Below, piece by piece: positions 1 through 7,965 of a stretch of 64,000 bases of DNA. The stretch comes from Paraprevotella clara YIT 11840 (GTDB lineage Bacteria > Bacteroidota > Bacteroidia > Bacteroidales > Bacteroidaceae): contig NZ_JH376597.1 in the NCBI RefSeq assembly GCF_000233955.1, positions 310,001 to 374,000 on the forward strand, written 5' to 3'. Position 1 is the first letter of the stretch; each line of letters opens with the position of its first letter. The notes under the pieces are model-generated. The model had not been told where the DNA came from, made no database searches, and saw nothing but the letters and a program-made list of their open reading frames with translations. The translations under genes were made by a program, and so were the position numbers.

Positions 1-1
1 G

Positions 2-1654
2 AAATGCGAATCCATATATTATTGGATGGACGGTAGCGGAAAAGGCTTTGAAGATATCGTAAAATTTTGCAAAGATATGGGATGGATGATTGTCAGTGAC
101 CCGCGCCGTGCAGAACAAGGTGGGCAACCGGTCGCATTTTATGAAAAGATTTTGGAAAAGCACGGTGTGAAAATGGTTTTCACAAACCACCCGAAAGCAG
201 CAGCTTATTGGAATCCGGATTTCACCGTAGAAGACACTCAAAACCACGGTTCCTGCATCGGAGCATCCATTGACATTGGGCACTACATGCGAGGTGGATT
301 CGACACGTATGAAATTACACGACGCTACATTGATATAGGCAAGATGTATCATTTTCATTTACGAGATGTAAGTACCATATCCCCCCACGGACTCGATGTC
401 CCATGTGGTACCGGCAAGGGACGATTGAAAGAGATATTTCAAGCTCTGAACGATAGTCAAACCAAGCCTTTAATGATGCTGGAATATGAACATGATTTCG
501 ATAACCCGATGCCTTACCTCATCCAAAGTGTAAACGAAATCAATAGACTCTGCGAAGAACTTATCAAAGCTAACGACGAAAAGGCCCGGACGGGCGATAC
601 CATCCTATTGCCGGCATACAAAGCTCGGATTTCTCCCGAAATGACTATGCAAGGGAAAGGTACCGAAGCCTCCATCCACGGTTGGAACCATCCGTCCCAA
701 TCCATATCATGGTCCGCTTCTCTCTTGCCGGGACACTATCAAGTGTTGATGCGATATGCGCAACCCCATGCCGGAAGTGCTATGACCTTGGAAGCCGACG
801 GGCAGGAACTGGCCGCTTTGTTTAAGCCCACTTTCACTTGGTTTGACTACACCACAGAAAAGATCGGCATTATCAATATTCCCCAAGGAGGAAATGTAAC
901 GATTACATTACGAGGTATACAAAAGGGCATCAAACGCAACAAAGAAGGTAAACTGAAAGCAGACGAAGCTTTCCCTGACGTACAATCTCTGATACTTGTT
1001 CCGACATCCCTTCCGACCACATCGGAAGCGACTGGCATTCCAGCTCATTTCGAAGGCACTCGTCTCTTCAACGGTAAAGATTTTGAGGGTTGGGAAGGTA
1101 ACGATGGAGAATACAGTATGGCACATTTTCGTATCGAAAAACGAGCCATCGTAGGCGGAAACATAAACAAGGACCTTGAACACAATCAATTCATACGCAC
1201 CACACGAAAATATAAAAACTTCGAACTACGACTGAAGTATAAAGTGAAAGCTTCGGACGAAAGCTATAATGGCGGAATACAATTCCGAAGTGTTCCTTGC
1301 ACTATCCCCGGACGTTCATTCGAAATGGTCGGTTATCAGGCCGATATTATCTCTTGGAAACAGGGCGCACTATATGATGAACAACGTCGTTGGGACTTTC
1401 TTGGAATGCCAACCGGAGTACCCCAAAATTACAAAGCCGACCAATGGAACGATCTTATTATACGTTGTGAAGGACCACGTATACGCATTTGGCTGAATGG
1501 AGTCAAAACGACAGATTATATAGAACCTTACATCGATGAACCATTCGAAGGTATAGGCACTATTAACCAAGAGGGTCATATAGCTCTGCAAATACACGAG
1601 GGTAAAGCTTGTGAAGTTTGGTACAAAGACATTGAAATAGAAGAAATAAAATAG
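2..1654 (+). CDS. Sugar isomerase/epimerase-like TIM barrel fused to DUF1080 (5' end outside window)
   Basis: The reading frame is open to the left edge (base 2), so the true start lies outside; numbering here is from the Met at base 26. Residues 1-180 look like the C-terminal half of a xylose-isomerase-like TIM barrel of sugar phosphate isomerases/epimerases (GASIDIGHYMRGGFD; LMMLEYEHDFDNPMPYL). Residues 200-335 look like a beta-sandwich carbohydrate-binding module. Residues 338-542 are a DUF1080 domain (RLFNGKDFEGWEG near its start; GIQFRS and W..DFLG inside). DUF1080 proteins are known as 3-keto-disaccharide hydrolases or lyases, so the fusion would join two steps of a keto-glycoside route. 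The protein is probably periplasmic, but its N-terminus is not visible. It is followed after 52 nt by the DUF1593 gene on the same strand, probably one operon. Domain calls are confident; the substrate is unknown. Confidence 0.85.
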   Translation, partial: KCESIYYWMDGSGKGFEDIVKFCKDMGWMIVSDPRRAEQGGQPVAFYEKILEKHGVKMVFTNHPKAAAYWNPDFTVEDTQNHGSCIGASIDIGHYMRGGFDTYEITRRYIDIGKMYHFHLRDVSTISPHGLDVPCGTGKGRLKEIFQALNDSQTKPLMMLEYEHDFDNPMPYLIQSVNEINRLCEELIKANDEKARTGDTILLPAYKARISPEMTMQGKGTEASIHGWNHPSQSISWSASLLPGHYQVLMRYAQPHAGSAMTLEADGQELAALFKPTFTWFDYTTEKIGIINIPQGGNVTITLRGIQKGIKRNKEGKLKADEAFPDVQSLILVPTSLPTTSEATGIPAHFEGTRLFNGKDFEGWEGNDGEYSMAHFRIEKRAIVGGNINKDLEHNQFIRTTRKYKNFELRLKYKVKASDESYNGGIQFRSVPCTIPGRSFEMVGYQADIISWKQGALYDEQRRWDFLGMPTGVPQNYKADQWNDLIIRCEGPRIRIWLNGVKTTDYIEPYIDEPFEGIGTINQEGHIALQIHEGKACEVWYKDIEIEEIK

Positions 1655-1706
1655 GTACCGAAAGGACAGAAAAAACAATATAAACAAAAAACATCATTTG
1701 AATGCC

Positions 1707-3080
1707 ATGTATGTATCTACGTTAAAACTTCAACCCGGAATATGCCTGAAAACGCTGTTCGCATTACTATTGGCCGCCTCCGCCTCTGCATGCCATTGCC
1801 GTAACGCACGGACGCATCCGGACAAGCAAAGACTTATCGTCACCACGGACCTCGGAGGCACGGACCCGGACGATACCCAGTCGATGATTCATCTTTTGGT
1901 ATGTTCCAATGCGATAGACATCGAAGGGTTGGTCAGCTCGCAGGTCTGGTCGGACATGCCGGACAAGGTGGACCGAATTCATGAAGTTGTCGGGCAATTT
2001 GAAAAAGTCCTGCCACGCTTGAAAAAACATGCGGAAGGCTATCCTGAACCGGGCTACCTCCGCTCCGTCATCCGGCAAGGCCAAAAGACATCCAATATGG
2101 CGGGCGTGGGAAACGGCAAAGCATCTCCCGGCTCCGAACTCATCATCGAAGCCGTGGACAAAAAGGACGACCCGCGACCGGTATGGATTGCCGCTTGGGG
2201 CGGCATGAACACTGTGGCTCAGGCACTTTGGACCGTGACGCACACGCGCTCCCCCAAAGACATCGAAAGGTTCGTACGTAAAATCCGCATCTATGACGTG
2301 TTGGGACAAGACGATGCCGGTGCTTGGATTGCCCAGAACTATCCCGGCATCTTATACCTCCGTAACAAAGCGGTTTACGGATGGGCACCTTCGGACGAAT
2401 GGCTCAGGGACAACATACAAAGCCATAAACCTTTAGGCGACTATTATCCCGACAGGAAATGGGCCACAGAGGGCGACTCCCCGTCTTTCCTCTACGTATA
2501 TGCCAACGGGCTGAACGTACCCGAAGAAATCACTTTCGGAGGATGGGGCGGCCGTTTCTCGGATACCCCCGCCGAAAACGTACGCGGCATGAAATTCATT
2601 GCCCAAAGCGGAAAGGACGAGAGCCTGTACGACCCATACCGCATGTACGCCTGTGCAGCCGAAGGCGGAAACTCGATAAAGAGATGGGAACGGGAGATAT
2701 GGAACGATTTTGCGGCACGTATGGCCTGGACAGCCACAGACGAGTATTCCGCCGTCAACCACCATCCTGTAGCCATCGTAGATGGGCACGACGACATGAA
2801 CTGCATATATAAAAAGGTAAAGGCAGGCCGCGATATGGAATTCGACGCTTCCGCATCTCACGACCCCGATGGGAATCCGTTGGATTTCCGTTGGGAAATC
2901 TATGCCGAACCCAGTACGTATAAGGGTAAGGTAAACATGGAAAACGGGGATTCCCCGAAATGCCGCATACACATCCCCGCAGAGGCATCCGGAAAGTCCC
3001 TGCACGTCATTCTCTCCCTGACTGACCGGGGCAAGCCGGCACTGACGGCATATAAACGGATAGTCGTACAAGTATTATAA
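1707..3080 (+). CDS. DUF1593 nucleoside-hydrolase-like lipoprotein
   Basis: This 457-residue protein belongs to the DUF1593 family, which shares the nucleoside hydrolase fold. The hallmark aspartate cluster is visible near the N-terminus as TTDLGGTDPDDTQS, like the DxDxGxDD calcium site of nucleoside hydrolases, followed by WIAAWGGMNTVAQAL. The C-terminal ~90 residues (from about HHPVAIVDG) form an Ig-like sandwich. I place the start at the ATG at 1707, not the in-frame TTG at 1698, because it gives a compact signal peptide ending in ASAC with lipobox Cys29. The protein is thus probably a periplasmic or surface lipoprotein. It sits 52 nt after the isomerase/DUF1080 fusion and probably acts with it on glycosides or nucleoside-like sugars. 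The reaction is not established for this family. Confidence 0.85.
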   Translation: MYVSTLKLQPGICLKTLFALLLAASASACHCRNARTHPDKQRLIVTTDLGGTDPDDTQSMIHLLVCSNAIDIEGLVSSQVWSDMPDKVDRIHEVVGQFEKVLPRLKKHAEGYPEPGYLRSVIRQGQKTSNMAGVGNGKASPGSELIIEAVDKKDDPRPVWIAAWGGMNTVAQALWTVTHTRSPKDIERFVRKIRIYDVLGQDDAGAWIAQNYPGILYLRNKAVYGWAPSDEWLRDNIQSHKPLGDYYPDRKWATEGDSPSFLYVYANGLNVPEEITFGGWGGRFSDTPAENVRGMKFIAQSGKDESLYDPYRMYACAAEGGNSIKRWEREIWNDFAARMAWTATDEYSAVNHHPVAIVDGHDDMNCIYKKVKAGRDMEFDASASHDPDGNPLDFRWEIYAEPSTYKGKVNMENGDSPKCRIHIPAEASGKSLHVILSLTDRGKPALTAYKRIVVQVL

Positions 3081-3110
3081 GAAACGGGACGTTACAAGCC
3101 GCCCCGTTTC
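3081..3110. terminator. Bidirectional terminator hairpin between DUF1593 gene and mazG
   Basis: GAAACGGG (3081-3088) pairs with CCCGTTTC (3103-3110), a perfect 8-bp stem right after the stop of the + strand gene. It is followed on the + strand by TCTATTTCTTTC and overlaps the 3' end of mazG on the - strand. It is well placed to end both convergent transcripts. Confidence 0.6.
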
Positions 3111-3889
3111 TCTATTTCTTTCGCTTCGTTCCAAAGTGCATCCATTTCTCCCAAGGTCATGTCCTTCAAAGACCGTCCTTGGCGGATGGAATGTTGCTCC
3201 ACATAATTGAAGCGCCGGATGAACTTGCGGTTCGTACGCTCCAAGGCGTTGTCAGGATTGATATGATAAAGCCTTCCGGCATTGATGACACTGAAAAGGA
3301 AATCGCCGAACTCATCGGTGGATTTCTCCTTGTCCTCCCGGGCCAGTTCTGCCTGCAATTCGCCGAGTTCTTCCCTCACCTTGTCCCATACGTCCTCTTT
3401 CTTTTCCCAATCGAAGCCGACATTGCGCGCCTTGTCCTGAATACGGTAAGCCTTGATGAGCGAAGGCAAAGCTTCCGGCACGCCGCCCAACACGCTCTTG
3501 TTACCGTCTTTCTCCTTCAATTTGATTTGTTCCCAATTCTGGCTTACCTGACCTGCCGTGTCGGCCTGTGCTTCGCCGTACACATGCGGGTGGCGGAAAA
3601 TCAGTTTGTCCGTCAACTTGTCGCACACGTCTGCTATATCAAAATCCCCCGTCTCGCTGGCAATCTTGGCATAAAAACACACGTGCAGCAGCACGTCGCC
3701 CAGTTCCTTGCAAATGTTTTTCTTGTCGTCTTTCATCAGGGCGTCGCACAACTCAAAGGTTTCCTCTATCGTGTTCGGCCGCAGGCTCTCGTTCGTCTGT
3801 TTCTTGTCCCACGGACACTTTTCGCGCAACGTATCCAACACATCGAGGAAACGCCCGAAAGCCTCTAATTTTTCTTCTCTGCTATGCAT
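3092..3889 (-). CDS. mazG: Nucleoside triphosphate pyrophosphohydrolase MazG
   Basis: MazG hydrolyses NTPs and dNTPs to NMPs and pyrophosphate; it acts as a house-cleaning enzyme in the cytoplasm. The protein of 265 residues, close to the family's usual length, has the two tandem MazG repeats. The first carries CPWDKKQTNESLRPNTIEE with the downstream EELGD-like metal site (KELGDVLLHV). The second carries EELGELQAEL and DEFGDFLFS. The start is the ATG at 3889 (MHSREEKLEAF): an upstream in-frame alternative at 3940 would place the -7 promoter element inside the gene. It is convergent with the DUF1593 gene and divergent from the thrE operon. Confidence 0.95.
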   Translation of the reverse strand: MHSREEKLEAFGRFLDVLDTLREKCPWDKKQTNESLRPNTIEETFELCDALMKDDKKNICKELGDVLLHVCFYAKIASETGDFDIADVCDKLTDKLIFRHPHVYGEAQADTAGQVSQNWEQIKLKEKDGNKSVLGGVPEALPSLIKAYRIQDKARNVGFDWEKKEDVWDKVREELGELQAELAREDKEKSTDEFGDFLFSVINAGRLYHINPDNALERTNRKFIRRFNYVEQHSIRQGRSLKDMTLGEMDALWNEAKEIEKRGGL

Positions 3890-3907
3890 AAATATTCCTG
3901 TTTGTCC

Positions 3908-3938
3908 CGCAAAAATACGCTTTTTTCCCGCTTCGCCC
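3908..3938 (-). promoter_or_regulatory. mazG promoter
   Basis: On the - strand, a -33 TTGG (3938-3935) and a -7 TATTTTTG (3915-3908) are separated by 19 nt. The -7 fits the Bacteroidota consensus TAnnTTTG and lies 18 nt upstream of the chosen ATG, which helps fix the mazG start. Confidence 0.65.
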
Positions 3939-4030
3939 AATACCGGCGGGACATTTTTGCCATAATAAACACCGATGGCAGAGACTCGGTAAATACGATA
4001 GCCACTATCGAAACTTTCGCGAACGAAAAC

Positions 4031-4061
4031 TTTCCGGAGAACGATAAACCGCCTACTTTTG
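4031..4061 (+). promoter_or_regulatory. Promoter of the small-ORF/thrE operon
   Basis: A -33 TTTC (4031-4034) and a -7 TACTTTTG (4054-4061) are spaced 19 nt apart, matching the Bacteroidota promoter pattern. The -7 ends 22 nt before the ATG of the 54-residue small gene, which supports that gene as the true first cistron. Confidence 0.7.
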
Positions 4062-4083
4062 CGGTATCAAAAAGAAAAAAGAT

Positions 4084-4248
4084 ATGAATAATCAGATGAC
4101 CATTTGGATTTTAACCGTAGGATGCTTATTTTTGATTTTTATTTTCAGAAGCATCCAAAAGATGCGCAGGGAAACGGGAGACAGCAAGATTCTTGAAATA
4201 GGAAACGAGAACAATATCTATGACGAACTCGACGACGACGAATCATAA
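4084..4248 (+). CDS. Small membrane protein (54 aa) leading the thrE operon
   Basis: An ATG at 4084 opens a 54-codon frame ending TAA at 4246-4248. Residues 6-21 (TIWILTVGCLFLIFIF) are a clear single membrane span, followed by a basic stretch (KMRRE) and an acidic tail (ELDDDES). By the positive-inside rule the tail is cytoplasmic. It begins 22 nt after a good promoter and overlaps the first thrE gene by 29 nt in another frame, as in translationally coupled genes. I do not recognise the family. It could be a small partner of the exporter or a translated leader; the hydrophobic span and promoter spacing argue that it is a real protein. Confidence 0.6.
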   Translation: MNNQMTIWILTVGCLFLIFIFRSIQKMRRETGDSKILEIGNENNIYDELDDDES

Positions 4249-5041
4249 AGAGGCACTCGTTGCAGAAACGGATATTCCTGCAACGCCGAAAGATGCGTGC
4301 ATCTTTCTTTCCGACTACGCCGCATGGCTCTTAGGATGCGGTGCCACATGTATCCGCATAGAAAAGAATGTAAAACGGATGGCCGACAGATGGAACATGA
4401 CATCGGAAATGACCATCTTGCCCTCGCATATACACATGACGGTGTGGAACGACGACCGCAGCCACTCGTACAGCAATATCGTAAGACTGCATCATACGGG
4501 TATCAGTTTCGACATCAATACCCAACTGAGCAAATTAAGTTGGGCGATAGCCGACCGGAAAATAGGTTTCACAGAGGCCCGCCGGAATTTTGAAGCCATC
4601 GTGCAGACCCGACCGGCCAATCCTTGGATGGTGTGGATACTGGCATCCTTAGCCAACATGGCATTTTGCCGTCTGTTCGGAGGAGATTTCATAGCCATGG
4701 CTATCGTACTGATAGGAACATTGGCAGGTTACAAACTGAAACAAGTGATGTTGGAGGACGGACAAGACGTACGTTTCGTATTCTTCTGCTGCGCGTTCTT
4801 CTCTTCCGTAATCGGTGCGGCGGGTTACGTATTCGACCTAAGCGATACACCGGAAATCGCCCTCGGCACCAGTGTCCTGTATCTGATACCGGGCATTCCT
4901 TACATCAATTCCGTGAGCGACCTTCTGGACGGACACTATATCAGTTCATTCAGCCGTTTCATGAATGCCATGGTACTGACCGCTTGTTTGTCGGCCGGCT
5001 TGTGCGGCGGTTTATTACTCATGAATATCAAATGGCTCTAA
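4220..5041 (+). CDS. Threonine/serine exporter, ThrE N-terminal-type subunit (DUF1212)
   Basis: The 273-residue protein matches the N-terminal module of ThrE exporters (PF06738). It has a soluble start with a pattern typical of the family (YAAWLLGCGATCIRIE..VKRMA; ILPSHIHMTVW), followed by about five membrane spans from roughly residue 130 to the end. ThrE exports threonine and serine by proton motive force. Here the protein stops where the second module would begin, and that module is encoded by the next gene, which overlaps it by 10 nt. The two products very probably form one transporter in the inner membrane. The substrate is inferred from family only. Confidence 0.88.
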   Translation: MTNSTTTNHKEALVAETDIPATPKDACIFLSDYAAWLLGCGATCIRIEKNVKRMADRWNMTSEMTILPSHIHMTVWNDDRSHSYSNIVRLHHTGISFDINTQLSKLSWAIADRKIGFTEARRNFEAIVQTRPANPWMVWILASLANMAFCRLFGGDFIAMAIVLIGTLAGYKLKQVMLEDGQDVRFVFFCCAFFSSVIGAAGYVFDLSDTPEIALGTSVLYLIPGIPYINSVSDLLDGHYISSFSRFMNAMVLTACLSAGLCGGLLLMNIKWL

Positions 5042-5535
5042 CGATGATGACTTATCTCTTCAATATTCTTCAGGACGGATTCTTTGCGGCGATTGCTGCC
5101 ATCGGCTTTGCCAGCATCAGTAATCCTCCGCGCCAAGCTTACAAGTATTGTGCCCTCATTGCCGCTTTAGGTCACGCCACACGGTATGTCCTCACCCATA
5201 ACGCTTACGGTGAGATGCACCTCATCGGTGCCAGCTTCATCGCGTCGCTGGTCATCGGCGTACTGACGGTGTTTCTGGCTCCACGTGCCAAATGCCCGGC
5301 GGAGACTTTCTCCTTCCCCGCGCTGCTCCCCATGATTCCGGGAATGTACGCCTACCGCACAATCGAAGCTCTTTTGCTCTGCCTGACCAACCAGGAAGAA
5401 CATGCTTTCAACCACTATTTCTATCTGTTGTCCTACAACGGTTTGACCTGTACATTTATTATATTGGGAATGGTCGTAGGAGCCACGCTACCCATCTTCC
5501 TGTTCAAGAACACTTCATTTAAAGCTACACGCTAA
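5032..5535 (+). CDS. Threonine/serine exporter, ThrE C-terminal-type subunit (DUF3815)
   Basis: This is a 167-residue integral membrane protein with about four or five spans, matching the ThrE_2/DUF3815 module that forms the second half of single-chain ThrE. Typical features are FASISNPPRQAYKYCALIAALGHATRY near the N-terminus and PALLPMIPGMYAYRT in the middle. The ATG at 5032 overlaps the end of the first subunit by 10 nt; alternatives at 5044 and 5047 would give MMTYLF or MTYLF starts. It is the partner of the preceding subunit, and the LysR gene follows after 11 nt. Confidence 0.88.
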   Translation: MALTMMTYLFNILQDGFFAAIAAIGFASISNPPRQAYKYCALIAALGHATRYVLTHNAYGEMHLIGASFIASLVIGVLTVFLAPRAKCPAETFSFPALLPMIPGMYAYRTIEALLLCLTNQEEHAFNHYFYLLSYNGLTCTFIILGMVVGATLPIFLFKNTSFKATR

Positions 5536-5546
5536 TCATCGACTAT

Positions 5547-6452
5547 ATGGAATTACGACAACTCCGGTATTTCGTCAAAGCTGCCGAAACACTCAACTTT
5601 TCCGAAGCCGCCAAAGGGCTGTACATCACACAAAGTACATTATCCCAGCAAATCCGACAACTGGAAACCGAGTTGGACGTACAACTCTTCCAACGCAACA
5701 GCCATGAAGTGACGCTGACCGAAGCCGGAGCGGAACTTTTGCCATACGCCAAAGAAACCCTGTATGCCGCCGACACGTGCAAAGAACATATACGCGACCT
5801 GCAACAACTGCTCACCGGCACGCTGAACATCGGCGTGACCTATTCGTTCAGCCCGATTCTGACGGAAACGGTGTTGGCTTTCATGAAACTGTACCCCGAA
5901 GTGAAACTGAACATTTTCTACAAGACCATGACGGAACTGATGCAAATGCTTGTCAAGCGAGAAGTGGATTTCGTACTGGCCTTCAAACCCACACGCCGTT
6001 ACGAACAGATCGAATCGCACATCCTCTTCGACAACCATCTGTCGGTCATCGTGCGTTCCGATCATGCCTTGGCCCAGAAACAGAAAGTGACACTCGGCGA
6101 ACTGGAAAAATATGAGTTTGCCCTGCCCAGCAAAGGCCTGCAGGCCCGGAATACATTCGACCAAGTGTTTTCCGAACGTGACTACAAATTCAAAGTCCGC
6201 GTGGAACTGAACGAAGTCAATATCCTGCTGAAACTGATAAAGAAAAGCAATCTGGTGACCATCCTTTCCGAGGCTACCATACACGATGAATCGGGAGTGA
6301 AAGCCATCCCCTTAGATGTCAATGAGTATGAAATGGAGGGATGTATCCATACTTTGAAACATGCCTACCGGAAGCACTCTGCCCTTAAATTCATCCATCT
6401 GCTCAGCGAATCGAACGCCATCCGCGAAAGGATGCACACTTGGTTAGGATAG
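5547..6452 (+). CDS. LysR-family transcriptional regulator
   Basis: The protein of 301 residues has the standard LysR length and layout: an N-terminal winged helix-turn-helix (residues 1-65, with LNFSEAAKGLYITQSTLSQQ and LETELDVQLFQR), then a periplasmic-binding-protein-like effector domain (about 90-295; GTLNIGVTYSFSPIL). It starts 11 nt after the ThrE pair on the same strand, so it is probably co-transcribed with the exporter. Control of its own operon or of the convergent MATE pump is an inference from position only. Its 3' end overlaps that of the MATE gene by 9 nt. Confidence 0.93.
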   Translation: MELRQLRYFVKAAETLNFSEAAKGLYITQSTLSQQIRQLETELDVQLFQRNSHEVTLTEAGAELLPYAKETLYAADTCKEHIRDLQQLLTGTLNIGVTYSFSPILTETVLAFMKLYPEVKLNIFYKTMTELMQMLVKREVDFVLAFKPTRRYEQIESHILFDNHLSVIVRSDHALAQKQKVTLGELEKYEFALPSKGLQARNTFDQVFSERDYKFKVRVELNEVNILLKLIKKSNLVTILSEATIHDESGVKAIPLDVNEYEMEGCIHTLKHAYRKHSALKFIHLLSESNAIRERMHTWLG

Positions 6453-7814
6453 CAGGCCGGAACGGGGTCTCAACGTACTGCCGGTCAAGAGCACGTGACG
6501 CCGCAAAACCAACCAACCGAACAAGACACAGCCTTTCAAGATACTGGACATACTGACGGCCCACCACACGCCGGCTATCCCCCATCCCCAATGTCCTAAA
6601 AGCAAAGCCAGAGGGATGCGCAACACGTTGCCGGTGATGCTGACCAAAGCCGGGGGCACCGTACGCCCGGTCCCGTAAAAGACACCTTGCGTCGTGATCT
6701 CAAGCATCATAAAAATCATGGAGTAGCTATCTATTTTCAGGAAAAGCCCTCCGGCACGGTAAGCGTCCGGTTCCGATGTGATAAGGGAAAAAATCCATTC
6801 ACCGCCTCCATAAAACAAGGCCGTGCATCCGGCACCTATGGCAGCCGTAATCCCCAACGTCATTTTAAAAGCCTTGCGAATACGTTCCGTACATCCGGCC
6901 GCATAGTTTTGTGCCACAAAGGTACTCAGCGCCGTACTGAATCCTTGAGAAGTGTACCAAGCTATAGCCTCCAACTGCCCGCCTGCCGTCAAAGTCATTA
7001 CCCCCAGATATCCTCCCTCTGCCGATGCCGTACGCCCCATGAACAGGCTAATCAACGAGAAAAAAATATTCAACAAAGCCACCGGCAACCCGACTTTGAA
7101 GATTAAAGGAACGTAAGGCAAACGCAGCGGAACCAATATCCGAAAACGTTCGAACAAGCGGCGTCTCCTCATCAATACGTAAAAAAACATCAGGCAAACC
7201 GTAACCTGAGATATCCAAGTGGCCCAGGCAGCTCCTAAAGTTCCCATGCCAAAACCTAAAATGAAAAGCGGGTCAAGCAGCATATTGAGTGCCAATCCTA
7301 TTCCATTTACATAAAAAGGAACCTGCGTATGCCCCGAAGCATTGTAGATTCCGGTGAAAGCAGCAGACATAAAAATAAAAGGGAAAGCCGTAGATACCAC
7401 CCGCAAATATTCCACTGATAACTGCGTCACGTCGCTTTCCATCCCGAATATCCCTATCAACGGAACGGCACACGTCCAGATTAATGTCGTCCATACAACG
7501 GAAATCAACAAAGCCAACGTCAGATTATGTGACGCATAAGCCTGCGCTTTATCCATACGCTGCGCACCGATACACTGGCTCACATTTACCTCCGCACCGA
7601 CTTTATTGATAAGAGCCAGGGAATTACTCGTCCACGTCAGCACCCCGACAGCCCCAATCGCCGCGACCGATTTGCTGCCCAAGCTTCCTACCCAAGCCAT
7701 ATCGGTAAAGCTATAGGCCATTTGGACAAATGACGACCCCATGACGGGAAGAGCCAGTCTTACCAGTTGTCCGCGAATGGAACCGTGAGTCAAATCCTTA
7801 ACATATTGCATCAT
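6444..7814 (-). CDS. MATE-family multidrug/sodium antiporter
   Basis: The protein (456 residues from the ATG at 7814) has about 12 hydrophobic spans and the duplicated MATE fold, with MATE-like motifs near the start (ALPVMGSSFVQMAYSFTDMAWVG; GAEVNVSQCIGAQ) and a matching second half (ALSTFVAQNYAAG). MATE pumps export cationic drugs or metabolites in exchange for Na+ or H+ across the inner membrane. I prefer the 7814/7811 ATG pair over an in-frame start at 7910, because a -7 promoter element lies at 7848-7841, between the two. It is divergent from the RND efflux operon, making a two-pump locus. Confidence 0.93.
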   Translation of the reverse strand: MMQYVKDLTHGSIRGQLVRLALPVMGSSFVQMAYSFTDMAWVGSLGSKSVAAIGAVGVLTWTSNSLALINKVGAEVNVSQCIGAQRMDKAQAYASHNLTLALLISVVWTTLIWTCAVPLIGIFGMESDVTQLSVEYLRVVSTAFPFIFMSAAFTGIYNASGHTQVPFYVNGIGLALNMLLDPLFILGFGMGTLGAAWATWISQVTVCLMFFYVLMRRRRLFERFRILVPLRLPYVPLIFKVGLPVALLNIFFSLISLFMGRTASAEGGYLGVMTLTAGGQLEAIAWYTSQGFSTALSTFVAQNYAAGCTERIRKAFKMTLGITAAIGAGCTALFYGGGEWIFSLITSEPDAYRAGGLFLKIDSYSMIFMMLEITTQGVFYGTGRTVPPALVSITGNVLRIPLALLLGHWGWGIAGVWWAVSMSSILKGCVLFGWLVLRRHVLLTGSTLRPRSGLLS

Positions 7815-7840
7815 AGGAGTGAAAAAACAGAAAAGCGGTG

Positions 7841-7848
7841 CAAAGATA
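7841..7848 (-). promoter_or_regulatory. -7 element of the MATE gene
   Basis: TATCTTTG on the - strand fits TAnnTTTG and lies 26 nt upstream of the chosen MATE start. No convincing -33 box is seen. Confidence 0.55.
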
Positions 7849-7912
7849 GGGATAATCCGGCAGATTAGTCTTTTTTCATATTTATTATTAGGCAAAATGC
7901 AATAAAACAAAC

Positions 7913-7920
7913 TACTTTTG
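7913..7920 (+). promoter_or_regulatory. -7 element of the RND efflux operon
   Basis: TACTTTTG fits TAnnTTTG and lies 45 nt upstream of the adaptor's ATG at 7966. A TTG at 7918 in the adaptor's frame is part of this element and so is not a start codon. The region to the MATE -7 is only about 65 nt, a compact divergent promoter. Confidence 0.6.
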
Positions 7921-7965
7921 CACCCGAATCACCTTATACTGATTGAACATCCAACCCATTATGAA

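Noticed and set aside
7918-7965. TTG at 7918 as the start of the RND adaptor
   Set aside because: The TTG is part of the -7 element TACTTTTG; the ATG at 7966 gives the normal membrane anchor.
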